This document shows positions 27,173 through 36,272 of a stretch of 64,000 bases of DNA, piece by piece. A program made the position numbers and the translations under genes. Positions within the stretch are counted from its first letter, which is position 1, and each line of letters begins with the position of its first letter. The stretch comes from P52-10 sp041397365. GTDB lineage: Bacteria; Pseudomonadota; Alphaproteobacteria; Rhizobiales; Xanthobacteraceae. The stretch is taken from NCBI GenBank assembly GCA_041397365.1, contig JAWKWT010000001.1:310001-374000 (forward strand), in the 5' to 3' direction. The notes below the pieces were generated by a model. It saw only the letters and a program-made list of their open reading frames with translations. It did not search any database and had not been told where the DNA came from.

Positions 27173-27947
27173 TCATCTTCCAGTTCGGCTTGCGCTTTTC
27201 GGCGAACGCCTTCGGTCCTTCGAGGCGATCCTGCGTGGCGTTGATGAGCTTGGTGATCGGCTCGGTCATCTTCACCGAATATTCCACCGGCATGTTGCGC
27301 CCGGTCTTGACGATGGTCTTGATCGCCTTCACGGCCAGCGGCGCGCACAGGCAGATGTCGTCGGCGACCGCATCGGCTTCCTTCATCAGCGCGGCGCGGT
27401 CGGCGACGCGGCGCTGGATCAGGCCGATGTCATAGGCGCGCTGCGAGGAGATCGGTGTGCCGGTGAGCTGGATGTGCAGCGCCTCGCCGAGCGGGATCAT
27501 GCGCGACAGATTGTGCAGGCCATAGCCGGCGAGCAGGCTGCGGCGCGGCTCCGGCAGGCCGAAGGTGGATTTCTCCGTAGCGATGCGGATGTCGCAGCGC
27601 AGCGCCAGCTCAAGGCCGCCGGCGAGGCAGAAGCCGTCGATCGCCGCGATCACCGGCTTGCCGCAATCGGCGACGCCGTCCTTCGTCACCGCCATGCCGA
27701 ACTGGCCCTGCTGGTCGCGCTGGGTCATCTCTTTCAGATCGGCGCCGGCGCAGAAGGCGCGGCCGCCCTCGCCGGTGATGATGAATACCAGCACGTCGTC
27801 GTCGCGCTCGCCCTCCTCGATCGCCTCGTTGAGCGCCATGCGCAGCGGCGTGTTGAGCGCGTTCATCTGGTCCGGCCGGTTCAGCGTCAGATACGCCTTG
27901 CGGTCGCGCTTCTCGTAGCGGAGTTCGGGACGAGGGGTGAAGGCCAT
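27168..27947 (-). CDS. Enoyl-CoA hydratase/isomerase family protein
   Basis: 259 residues from the ATG at 27947, which has GGGAG upstream; the longer frame to 28043 lacks family features. Crotonase-fold motifs are in order: AYLTLNRPDQMNALN, ITGEGGRAFCAGADLKEM (oxyanion hole), GFCLAGGLELALRCDIRIATE with the first catalytic Glu, FGLPEPRRSLLAGYG, and a C-terminal helical part with NATQDRLEGPKAFAEKRKP. The last phrase is typical of enoyl-CoA hydratases that hydrate 2-enoyl-CoA in beta-oxidation or related catabolism. It is monocistronic and convergent with the DUF429 gene. Confidence 0.9.
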   Translation of the reverse strand: MAFTPRPELRYEKRDRKAYLTLNRPDQMNALNTPLRMALNEAIEEGERDDDVLVFIITGEGGRAFCAGADLKEMTQRDQQGQFGMAVTKDGVADCGKPVIAAIDGFCLAGGLELALRCDIRIATEKSTFGLPEPRRSLLAGYGLHNLSRMIPLGEALHIQLTGTPISSQRAYDIGLIQRRVADRAALMKEADAVADDICLCAPLAVKAIKTIVKTGRNMPVEYSVKMTEPITKLINATQDRLEGPKAFAEKRKPNWKMK

Positions 27948-28157
27948 GGCGGATGCTCCCTGTTGTTTCTGCGGCGGCGGGCCTGCCGCCATCGTTTCCG
28001 TCGCGTTTACTGTAATTCGCGGTTCTGCCGCCGAACAGGGCATTTGGCCTTTTCCGCCGGGCGAAATGAACGAATTAGTGAGTCCGATACCTTATCGATT
28101 CATCAAGCCGAAAGCATAAGGTTCGGCGAGTTGCGTTGCGTGCGTTGGAGTTGCGTC

Positions 28158-28667
28158 ATGGTCGGCCGCATGGTCTTGGCTGCGCTTGCTGCTGCGTTTG
28201 TGTTGGTTTCAGGTCCCGCGACGGCCGCCCCCGAAATGGTCGCCTTCACGGCGAATTATTATCCCGGCACCATCGTCGTGAAGACCAATGAGCGCCGGCT
28301 TTATCTCGTGCTCGGCAATGGGGCCGCGGTCCGCTACAAGGTCGGCGTCGGCCGCGCCGGCAAGCAATGGACCGGCGTCTCGCATGTCGACGGCAAGTAC
28401 GTCAATCCGGCCTGGGCACCGCCCGCCGATGTGAAGCGTGACAATCCCTCGCTGCCGGAAGTGATCCCCGGCGGCTCGCCGCGCAATCCGATGGGGGTCG
28501 CGGCGCTGACGCTGGCCGGCGGCGAATATGCGATCCACGGCACCAACGCGCCGAATTCGATCGGCGGCTTCGTGTCCTATGGCTGCATCCGCATGTACAA
28601 TCAGGACATCACCGATCTTTACCAGCGCGTGCAGGTCGGCGCGCCGGTGGTGGTCGTCACGCGCTAA
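28158..28667 (+). CDS. L,D-transpeptidase (YkuD domain)
   Basis: 169 residues from the ATG at 28158; an open frame continuing upstream to 27135 merely overlaps the enoyl-CoA hydratase gene. A signal peptide covers about residues 1-29 (ending ATAAP). The YkuD domain follows, with GTIVVKTNERRLYLVL, the His of YAIHGTNAPNSIGG and the catalytic Cys in FVSYGCIRMYNQDITDLY. It forms 3-3 crosslinks in peptidoglycan or attaches proteins to it in the periplasm; rhizobial genomes usually have many such paralogues. Its stop overlaps the convergent thermonuclease gene by 4 bases. Confidence 0.93.
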   Translation: MVGRMVLAALAAAFVLVSGPATAAPEMVAFTANYYPGTIVVKTNERRLYLVLGNGAAVRYKVGVGRAGKQWTGVSHVDGKYVNPAWAPPADVKRDNPSLPEVIPGGSPRNPMGVAALTLAGGEYAIHGTNAPNSIGGFVSYGCIRMYNQDITDLYQRVQVGAPVVVVTR

Positions 28668-29251
28668 CGCCCCTCCTCGCACCAGCTCTGGCGACGGCCG
28701 CTCAGATAGACCCGCGCATGGCCTGACGCCACCAGCGCCGCCGACACGTTCGGCGTGCGCCGCGTGGCGGCGTCGGCGACGACGCGGCCGCCATATTTGT
28801 CCGGCCCGATATTGAAGATCGCCACCTCGCCTTCGGCCAATAAAGTCCGTAGCGCCCGGCTGGCCGCCTCCGCCTTGCGCATCTCATCCGCGCAGGCCGC
28901 GTGCAGCTCCGGCGCATCGATGCCGCGCAGCCGGATGCGGGTATTGAGTTCGAGTCCCGGCCACAGCGCCACGCGCGCATCGAACGTGTCGCCGTCGATC
29001 GTCCGCAACACCTCCACCGCGTGGCGCACCGACGGGTTGCCGGCGCGCCGCCACACCGTCTCGCTGTCCTGCTCGCGCTGAAGCTGTTCGGCCGATGTCG
29101 TCGGCAGGCCGACCCATGCCTTCCATCGTTCCGCCGGCAGCAGCGAGCCGGCCGCGACCGCCGCCACGAACAGCCACGGCATCACCGCCGCCAGCCCGCG
29201 ATACCAGGGGCGGCGTCGATAGGAGGCATTTATTCCGCGAGATAGGAACAT
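28664..29251 (-). CDS. Membrane-anchored thermonuclease (SNase) family protein
   Basis: 195 residues. A basic N-terminus and one membrane helix (about 20-38) anchor a C-terminal staphylococcal-nuclease domain (70-190). VLRTIDGDTFDARV, TRIRLRGIDAPELHA and DKYGGRVVADAAT carry the expected Asp, Arg-Glu and second Arg of the active site, so the calcium-dependent phosphodiesterase centre looks complete. The enzyme probably faces the periplasm. The 3' end overlaps the L,D-transpeptidase gene by 4 bases in convergent orientation. A start further downstream is possible but would remove the membrane anchor. Confidence 0.85.
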   Translation of the reverse strand: MFLSRGINASYRRRPWYRGLAAVMPWLFVAAVAAGSLLPAERWKAWVGLPTTSAEQLQREQDSETVWRRAGNPSVRHAVEVLRTIDGDTFDARVALWPGLELNTRIRLRGIDAPELHAACADEMRKAEAASRALRTLLAEGEVAIFNIGPDKYGGRVVADAATRRTPNVSAALVASGHARVYLSGRRQSWCEEGR

Positions 29252-29329
29252 ATGTCCATATAGTGACGTCGCCCCGACCCGGTCAAGAACAATTGACGAA
29301 CATCGGCAGAGGATCGAGCCACGGCGGTC

Positions 29330-29524
29330 TCAGAAATCCGAGGCGATGCCCTTGCGCTCCCAGTCGCCGAAGCGGGTCGGCTCGGGGCCTCTCGGGCCCT
29401 GCAATTCCACCGGCCGGGCGCTCGCCTCCTTCTCGGCGGCGGCGCGGCGCGCGGCAGCCTCCGCCAGCGCCCGCTGCGCAGCCGGCGGCAAGTCCTTGCG
29501 GGGGGCGGAATCGCTCTCTGCCAT
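29330..29524 (-). CDS. DUF1674 protein, SDHAF4-like succinate dehydrogenase assembly factor
   Basis: 64 residues from the ATG at 29524, which has GGAG 8 bases upstream; an in-frame ATG 6 bases earlier sits directly on that site and is less likely. The body is an Ala/Glu/Lys helix, and the C-terminus PTRFGDWERKGIASDF is the diagnostic conserved block of the family shared with mitochondrial SDHAF4. That factor helps flavinated SdhA assemble. No sdh genes are near. The gene is divergent from rsmB. Confidence 0.88.
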   Translation of the reverse strand: MAESDSAPRKDLPPAAQRALAEAAARRAAAEKEASARPVELQGPRGPEPTRFGDWERKGIASDF

Positions 29525-29677
29525 CGTCATCTCTCCAGCAACCGGCCGTTCGCGCCGCGTCCGGAACATTGGCCGGGCGCAATTCTTATATTTGGCTCAA
29601 TCGGCGTTTATCAATGCCGCATCGGCCCGCCGAAACCTTGGCGAGCCGAACGTTCCGAAAGCCGAAGCACATTCATT

Positions 29678-31017
29678 ATGTCGCCGTCCAGAACCGTCGT
29701 TCCCGCTGAAGCGCCTGGCCTCGCCGCGCGCCGCATCGCCGCCGACATCATCGACAATGTGCTGGTGAAGCGCCGCGCGCTCGACGAGCAGCTCGACGGC
29801 CCCGCCGCGCATCCCGGCGTGAAATCGCTGAGCGACCGCGACCGGGCGCTGATGCGCCGGCTGGTCGCGACGGTGCTGCGCCGCCTCGGCACGCTGCGTT
29901 TCATCTTGTCGCGGCTCCTGGACCGGGGCGCGCCGTCCGATTCGCAGCGCGCGGAAACCGCGCTGATGCTGGGGGCGGCGCAGATTCTCTGGATGGACAT
30001 TCCCGATCACGCCGCCGTCGACCTGTCGGTGCGGCTGGCGCAGGCCGACCGGCGCGCGGCGCGCTATGTCGGCCTCGTCAACGCGGTGCTGCGCCGCTGC
30101 ACGCGCGAGGGCAGGCGCTGTGCGAGGAGGCCGCGAACCTGTCGCTCGATCTTCCGTCCTGGCTGCTGCAACGCTGGAGCGCGACCTACGGCGCGGAAAA
30201 TGCGCGCGCGATCGCCGCCGCCGTCGCCCAGGAGCCGGCGCTCGACGTCACCGTCAAATCCGACGCGGAAAGCTGGGCGACGCGGCTGCATGCCGACATC
30301 CTGCCAACCGGCAGCCTGCGCACGCTGCTGCCGGGGGCGGTGCCGCTGCTGCCGGGCTTCGAGCTTGGCCAATGGTGGGTGCAGGACGCCGCCGCCGCGC
30401 TGCCGGCGACGTTGTTCGGCGATTTGCGCGAGCGCAGCGTCGCCGACCTCTGCGCCGCGCCCGGCGGCAAGACCGCGCAGCTTGCGCTGGCCGGCGCGCG
30501 CGTGACCGCCGTCGACCGCTCGCCGGCACGCATCCGGCGATTGCGGGAGAATCTCGACCGGCTGAAACTCGACGCCACCATCGCCACCGCCGACGCGACC
30601 GAATGGGAAAGCGGGCCGTTCGACGCGGTTCTGGTCGATGCGCCCTGCACCGCCACCGGAACCGTGCGCCGGCATCCGGACATCGCCTGGCTGAAGCAGG
30701 ACAGCGACATCGGCACGCTGGCGCGCCTCCAGGAGCGGCTGCTGGCGAAAGCCGTGTTGCTGCTGAAGCCCGGCGGCACGCTGATCTACTGCACCTGCTC
30801 GCTCGAACCCGAGGAGGGCGAGCAGGCGGTCGCCCGGCTGCTCGACAGCGAATCCGGCATGCGCCGCGCGCCGATCGAGGCGTCCGAAATCGCCGGGCTC
30901 GGCGAACTCATTACCGCGGACGGCGACCTGCGGACGCTGCCCTGCCATCTGCCGCGGCCCGAGCCGCGCATGGGCGGGCTGGACGGATTCTACGCCGCCC
31001 GTCTGGTAAAAGCCTGA
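29678..31017 (+). pseudogene. rsmB: 16S rRNA m5C methyltransferase RsmB, one frameshift
   Basis: The N-terminal NusB-like domain (29678-30110) reads normally up to YVGLVNAVLRRCTREG. One base is then missing near 30112, and the rest continues in the next frame with LSLDLPSWLLQRW, VADLCAAPGGKTAQLALAGA (SAM motif I), VLVDAPCTATGTVRRHPDI with one catalytic Cys, and IYCTCSLEPEEGEQAV with the other. Without the indel it would be a full RsmB/NOP-family enzyme that methylates a cytosine of 16S rRNA. All catalytic residues are kept, so an assembly error is more likely than decay. It is followed by heparinase and purH genes on the same strand. Confidence 0.88.
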
Positions 31018-31161
31018 GGCGGCTCACGGATTCGGCGATTGGGTTTTGCCGGACGCGCCGCCTCCGGTATGATGGCCCGACGCCTGCGCCAGACCAGTTC
31101 GATTCGATTTGTCCCGCGGCTTCGATCAAGAGAATCGCGCCTTGCCGGTGACACCGTTCGC

Positions 31162-33003
31162 ATGGATACGGCGACGTTTCGGCAGGCAGCAGGGGGTTTT
31201 TCGCGACACATGGCGCGCCGATCAGTCGCCTATCACAGACGGGTTTCGGGCCTCGTGGCCACCCGCTTTGCGAGGAACGTGCTGGCGCGCGCGAGCTGGA
31301 ACTCGTTCGCGCTCTGGCGCGTCTGGCCGGGACGCACCGACCAGATCCTGATCTCGCCCCAGGAACTGCGCACGGCGGACGCGACCCGCGCCGCCGAAAT
31401 CTATGCCGGCCGGTTCGTGTTCGCCGGGAAGATCGTCACCTGCCACGGCCGCTCGGTGTTCCTGATCGATCCGCCGTCGGAGGATTGGGAGGTGGCGCTG
31501 CTCGGCTTCGGCTGGCTGCGCCATCTGCGCGCCGCCGATTCGGCGATCACCCGCGCCAATGCGCGCTCACTGGTGGACGAATGGCTGTCGGCGCAGCCGC
31601 GCGCCAGCAAGACCGCCTGGCGGCCGGACGTTTTGGCACGGCGGGTCATTTCATTCCTGTCGCAGGCGCCGCTGCTGCTCGGCGACACCGACAGCCGCTT
31701 CTACCGCCGCTATCTGCGCAGCCTCTCCCGCGAAATCCGCTACCTTCGCCACATGATGCTGAACATCGCCGACGGTACGCCGCGCCTGCTGGTGCTGATC
31801 GCGCTGAGCTACGCCTCGCTCTGCCTCGCCAACCAGTCGCGGCACATTCGCGGCATCTCGCGCCGCCTGTCGGACGAATTGCAGCGACAGATCCTGCCCG
31901 ATGGCGGACACATCTCGCGCAATCCGGCCGCGCTGATCGAACTGCTGCTCGACCTGCTGCCGCTGCGCCACACCTTCGCGGCGCGCAACATCCCGCCGCC
32001 GTCGATGCTGCTCAACGCCATCGACCGGATGATGCCGATGCTGCGCTTTGCCCGGCACGGCGACGGCAATTTCGCGCTGTTCAACGGCATGAGCGCGACG
32101 CCCTCCGGCCTTCTGGCGACGCTGATGGCCTATGACGATGCGCACGGCATTCCGATGGCCAGCATGCCGCATAGCGGATTTCAGCGCCTCGAAGCGGCTT
32201 CCAGCGTCGCCATCATGGACACCGGCGCGCCGCCGCCGGCCAATGTCAGCCGCGACGCGCATGCCGGCTGCCTGTCCTTCGAGTTTTCCTCCGGCACCAG
32301 CCGCATCGTCGTCAATTGCGGCATGCCGGCCACCGGCCGCGACAATTGGCGAGCCTTCGCGCGCGAGACGGCGGCGCATTCGACGCTGACCTATCGCGAC
32401 ACCTCGTCCTGCGAATTCGTCGCGCTGTCGGCGATGAAGCGGCTGCTGCAAGGCGCGCTGATCGTCTCCGGGCCGGAGCATGTCGAGGCGAATCGCCATC
32501 AGCACGAGGACGGCGTGCTGCTCGCAACCTCGCATGACGGCTATCTGCGGCGCTTCGGCCTGATCCATCGCCGCGCGATCATGCTGTCGGACGACGGCAG
32601 TCGCCTCGACGGTGAGGATGCGCTGGAAATCGCCTCCGCCGCTGCCGCCCGAGCGGGCTCGGGAGATTACGCGATCCGCTTTCACCTGCACCCGTCCGTC
32701 AAGGCGAGCCGCCTCAGCGACGGGCGCAGCGTCATGCTGGTGCTGCCGAACCGCGACGTCTGGACCTTCGAGGCGCATGACGACCGGGTGGAGCTGGAGG
32801 ACAGCGTGTTTCTGGCCGGCTCCGACGGCCCCCGCCGCACCGCCCAGATCGTCATCCGCCAGTCGCTGCAACGGGCCGGCAATGTGCGCTGGAGCTTCGT
32901 CCGCTCCTCCGGCGGCGTGGCCGCGACGGTGGCGCGCCGCAACGCCCAGCGCGAGCCGGAACTGCCGCTGGAAACGCCCCGGCACGATCCCGATTTCGGC
33001 TAA
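31162..33003 (+). CDS. Heparinase II/III family protein
   Basis: About 613 residues from the ATG at 31162; another ATG at 31210 is as plausible, and upstream in-frame codons to 31039 lack conservation. The N-terminal two-thirds form the alpha/alpha toroid typical of the family (VLARRVISFLSQAPLLL, PDGGHISRNPAALIELLLDLLPLR), and the C-terminal heparinase II/III beta-sandwich contains FARETAAHSTLTYRDTSSCEF. No signal peptide is evident. Rhizobiales carry this gene between rsmB and purH, and its polysaccharide substrate is unknown; despite the name there is no evidence for heparin as substrate. Confidence 0.88.
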   Translation: MDTATFRQAAGGFSRHMARRSVAYHRRVSGLVATRFARNVLARASWNSFALWRVWPGRTDQILISPQELRTADATRAAEIYAGRFVFAGKIVTCHGRSVFLIDPPSEDWEVALLGFGWLRHLRAADSAITRANARSLVDEWLSAQPRASKTAWRPDVLARRVISFLSQAPLLLGDTDSRFYRRYLRSLSREIRYLRHMMLNIADGTPRLLVLIALSYASLCLANQSRHIRGISRRLSDELQRQILPDGGHISRNPAALIELLLDLLPLRHTFAARNIPPPSMLLNAIDRMMPMLRFARHGDGNFALFNGMSATPSGLLATLMAYDDAHGIPMASMPHSGFQRLEAASSVAIMDTGAPPPANVSRDAHAGCLSFEFSSGTSRIVVNCGMPATGRDNWRAFARETAAHSTLTYRDTSSCEFVALSAMKRLLQGALIVSGPEHVEANRHQHEDGVLLATSHDGYLRRFGLIHRRAIMLSDDGSRLDGEDALEIASAAAARAGSGDYAIRFHLHPSVKASRLSDGRSVMLVLPNRDVWTFEAHDDRVELEDSVFLAGSDGPRRTAQIVIRQSLQRAGNVRWSFVRSSGGVAATVARRNAQREPELPLETPRHDPDFG

Positions 33004-33102
33004 CCTGACGCAATTGTGGCCAACCCGCCCGACAGGCGCGGCGGCCTGTTCCGAAGCCAGGAAAATCATGCTACCCGGCGGGCCTTCCCAAAGAGGCTCC
33101 CC

Positions 33103-34694
33103 ATGACCGATCAGTTGCGCCGCCCCGCACGGGCCCTGCTTTCCGTTTCCGACAAGACCGGGCTGATCGATTTCGCCCGCGCGCTGGCCCAGCGCGGCGT
33201 CGAACTGGTGTCCACCGGCGGCACCGCCAAGGCGATCGCCGATGCGGGCCTTGCGGTGCGCGACGTCTCCGACCTCACCGGCTTTCCGGAAATGATGGAC
33301 GGCCGCGTCAAGACGCTGCATCCGAAGGTGCATGGCGGATTGCTCGCCATTCGCGGCAATGCCGAGCATGACAGCGCCGCCAAGGCGCACGGCATCGCCC
33401 CGATCGACCTGCTGGTGGTCAACCTCTATCCGTTCGAGGCGACGGTGCAGAAGGGCGGAAACGAAGAGGACTGCATCGAGAATATCGACATCGGCGGTCC
33501 GGCGATGATCCGCGCGGCGGCGAAGAACCACAACGATGTCGCGGTGATCGTCGAGCCTTCCGATTACGCCGCGCTGCTCGCCGAACTCGACGCGCATGAC
33601 GGCGCGACCACACTGGCGCTGCGCAAGAAGCTGGCGGCGAAGGCTTATGCGCGCACCGCCGCCTATGACGCCGCGATCTCGAACTGGTTCGCCGCGAAGC
33701 TGAAGATCGAAACGCCGGACTACCGCGCGTTCGGCGGACGGCTGAAGCAGACGCTGCGCTATGGCGAGAACCCGCACCAGACGGCCGCGTTCTATGTCAG
33801 CGACGAGCAGCGCGCGGGCGTCGCCACCGCGCGGCAGCTTCAGGGCAAGGAACTCTCCTACAACAACCTCGCCGACGCGGACGCCGCGATCGAACTGATC
33901 GCCGAATTCGATCCGAAGGACAGCGCCGCCGTCGCCATCATCAAGCACGCCAACCCCTGCGGCGTGGCGCTCGGCCCCGATCTGAAGACCGCCTATCAGC
34001 GCGCCTTCGATTGCGACCGCGTCTCGCCCTTCGGCGGTATCGTCGCGGTGAACCGCAAGCTGGACGGCGCGGCGGCGGAGGAGATCGTCAAGATTCTCAC
34101 CGAGATCGTCATCGCGCCGGATGCGGACGAGGACGCGGTCGCAGTGTTCTCCAAGAAGAAAAATTTGCGCCTGCTGCTGACCGGCACGCTGCCCGATCCC
34201 CGTGCCGGCGGCCTGACGATGAAGATGCTCTCCGGCGGCTTCCTCGTGCAGGGCCGCGATTCGGCGCAGATCACGGCGAAGGACTTGAAAGTCGTCACCA
34301 GGCGCGCGCCGACGGAGGACGAAATCCGCGACATGCTGTTCGCCTTCACGGTGTGCAAGCACGTCAAGTCGAACGCGATCATCTATGCGAGGAACGGGCA
34401 GACGGCCGGCATCGGCGCGGGCCAGATGAACCGCAAGGATTCGGCGCGCATCGCCGCGATCCGCGCGCTTGAGGCGGCCGAGGCGATCGGCCTGCCGCAG
34501 TCGCTCGCGCATGGATCGGCCTGCGCCAGCGTGCGTTCTTCCCGTTCGCGGACGGCCTCTTGCAGGCGGTGGAAGCGGGCGCGACGGCGGTGATCCAGCC
34601 CGGCGGGTCGGTGCGCGACAAGGAGGTCATCGAAGCCGCCGACGCGCATGGCATCGCCATGGTGTTCACCGGCGTCCGCCATTTCCGGCACTGA
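33103..34694 (+). pseudogene. purH: Bifunctional AICAR transformylase/IMP cyclohydrolase, one late frameshift
   Basis: Starts at the ATG at 33103 with AGAGG upstream. The MGS-like IMP cyclohydrolase domain (RALLSVSDKTGLIDFARAL, STGGTAKAIADAG, DGRVKTLHPKVHGG) and the transformylase domain (LRYGENPHQTAAFY, KHANPCGVALG, KHVKSNAIIYARNGQ) are intact. Near 34531, after AHGSACAS, one base is missing; the remaining codons continue in the next frame (AFFPFADGLLQAVEAGATA, ending VFTGVRHFRH) to the TGA at 34692. The enzyme does the last two steps of IMP synthesis and is normally essential in minimal conditions, so an assembly indel is the likeliest explanation. Confidence 0.92.
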
Positions 34695-34717
34695 GCATAA
34701 TCCCGAAAAAGGGAACC
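34695..34717. repeat. Truncated copy of the dispersed GCATGATC palindrome
   Basis: Directly after the purH stop, GCATAATCCCGAAAAAGGGAACC repeats the left arm of the elements at 54629, 59325 and 63231 with small changes; the right arm is missing. Confidence 0.65.
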
Positions 34718-34721
34718 CGCG

Positions 34722-36112
34722 TCACTTCGTCCTGACGCGGCTGAGCAGCGCCAGCCCGACGACGAAGAAAGCGATCAGCACCCCATGCCCGCTTTCTGAT
34801 TCATGGTCAGCGCCGTGACGGTCGCGACCATCAGCATGCCGACGAAGGACGTCACCTTCCCGGTCAGCGCGAACAGCCCGAAATGCTGGGTGATGCGATC
34901 GACCGGCGCCAGCCGGATCAGCAGCGTGCGCGAGGCGGCCTGAAGCGGCCCCGCGGCGAAGCCGAGCAGCATGCCGATCGCCAGATAGGCCTGCTCCGCC
35001 GGCGCGCCGAACAGTTTTCCGCCCGGAACCGGCGGCGGCACCTTTACGAACAGGATGGCGTCGCGGTCGATCAGCAGGATCACCGCCAGCGCCACCAGCA
35101 GGATCAGCAGGCTGCCCATCACGACCTTTTTCGGCCCCACTTTGTCGTCGAGCTTGCCGCCGAGCCACGCGCCGAAAGTGCCGGCGACGGCGAGGATCAG
35201 GCCGAACGTGCCGATCTGGATCGTGCCCCAACCGAACGTGCTCGCGGCATAGATGCCGCCGAACGCGAACAGCGAGACGAGGCCGTCCATATAGATCATG
35301 TTAGCGATCAGGAAGATCATCAGCGTCTTGTGGCGCGGCAGCGCGGCCAGCGTCTGCTTGAGTTCCGCCAATCCCCGTCCGACAGCTTCCGACACCGGCA
35401 GCTTCTTCGGCGTGTCCGGCGTGAACAGGAACATCGGCAGCACGAAGACCACGAACCAGAGCGCCGTCAGCGGCCCCGCAATCCGCGTGCCTTCATGCGT
35501 CGCCGGATCGAGACCGAACCAGGGCGCGAGGCCGAACAGCGTCTTGCCGGTTCTGGGATCGCCGGCGAGGAATCCCAGCACCAGGATCAGGCTGAAAATG
35601 CCGCCGACATAGCCGATCGCCCAGCCGGTGCCGGACAAACGCCCGATCCGCTCCGGCGGCACCAGCGACGGCATCATCGCATTGTTGAAGACGGTGGCGA
35701 ATTCCACGCCGACCGTGGCGATGGCGTACGCGATCAGAACCGGTATCATCAGCGACGGATCGCCGGGCTTGCCGAACCACAAGAGCGCCGTGCCGGTCAC
35801 CAGCAGCACGCCGAAGCCGGCGATCCATGGTTTGCGCCGGCCGGCGGCATCGGCGATCGCGCCGAGAACCGGCGACGACAGCGCGATCACCACGCCGGAC
35901 ACCGCCGCGGCGAACCCCCAGGCTGCCTGTCCGCTCGCCGGATCGGCGGCGATGTAGGTGGCGAAATAGGGCGCGAACACGAAAGTGGTGATGAGCGTGA
36001 AATAGGGCTGCGCCGCCCAGTCGAACAGCAACCAGCCGATCACACCCGCACGCGATGGATAGCCAACCGCCTGTCCCGCTCCGGACAGGTGGGCATTGTT
36101 TGTTGTTGTCAT
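34722..36112 (-). CDS. MFS transporter of the Atg22-like/UMF1 group
   Basis: About 463 residues with twelve membrane helices. VIGWLLFDWAAQPYFTLITTFVFAPYF at the N-terminus, ALSSPVLGAIADAAGRRKPWI (MFS motif A region) and NAMMPSLVPPERIGRLSGTGWAIGYVGG are characteristic of the Atg22-like family. Substrates are unknown in bacteria; yeast Atg22 exports amino acids from the vacuole. In the sequence as given the frame ends early at 34775 (MNQKAGMGC), but with one extra base in the GGGG run near 34785 it continues GVLIAFFVVGLALLSRVRTK to 34722, which restores the last helix. The gene is divergent from the gamma-glutamyltranspeptidase gene. Confidence 0.85.
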
Positions 36113-36272
36113 TGTCAGCCCAGCCCCGATTCGCCTTCAGAATCTCAGCTATCCCGGTTTTCGGCAAGCAACCTTGTTGGAATAGTAGCCATCGATACAA
36201 CCGCACGTCGCATGGCCACGAATCGCGGCGACAGTGTAGCCTCGAATCATGACCGCTCAAAAGGGAGGCCGG

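Noticed and set aside
27135..28157. In-frame N-terminal extension of the L,D-transpeptidase
   Set aside because: It runs antisense to the enoyl-CoA hydratase gene and lacks family similarity; a signal peptide starts at 28158.
31651..34512. Open frame of 953 codons on the minus strand opposite the heparinase and purH genes
   Set aside because: Its sequence is Arg/Gly/Ala/Asp-rich low-complexity typical of an antisense shadow in high-GC DNA, and the plus-strand genes are well conserved.
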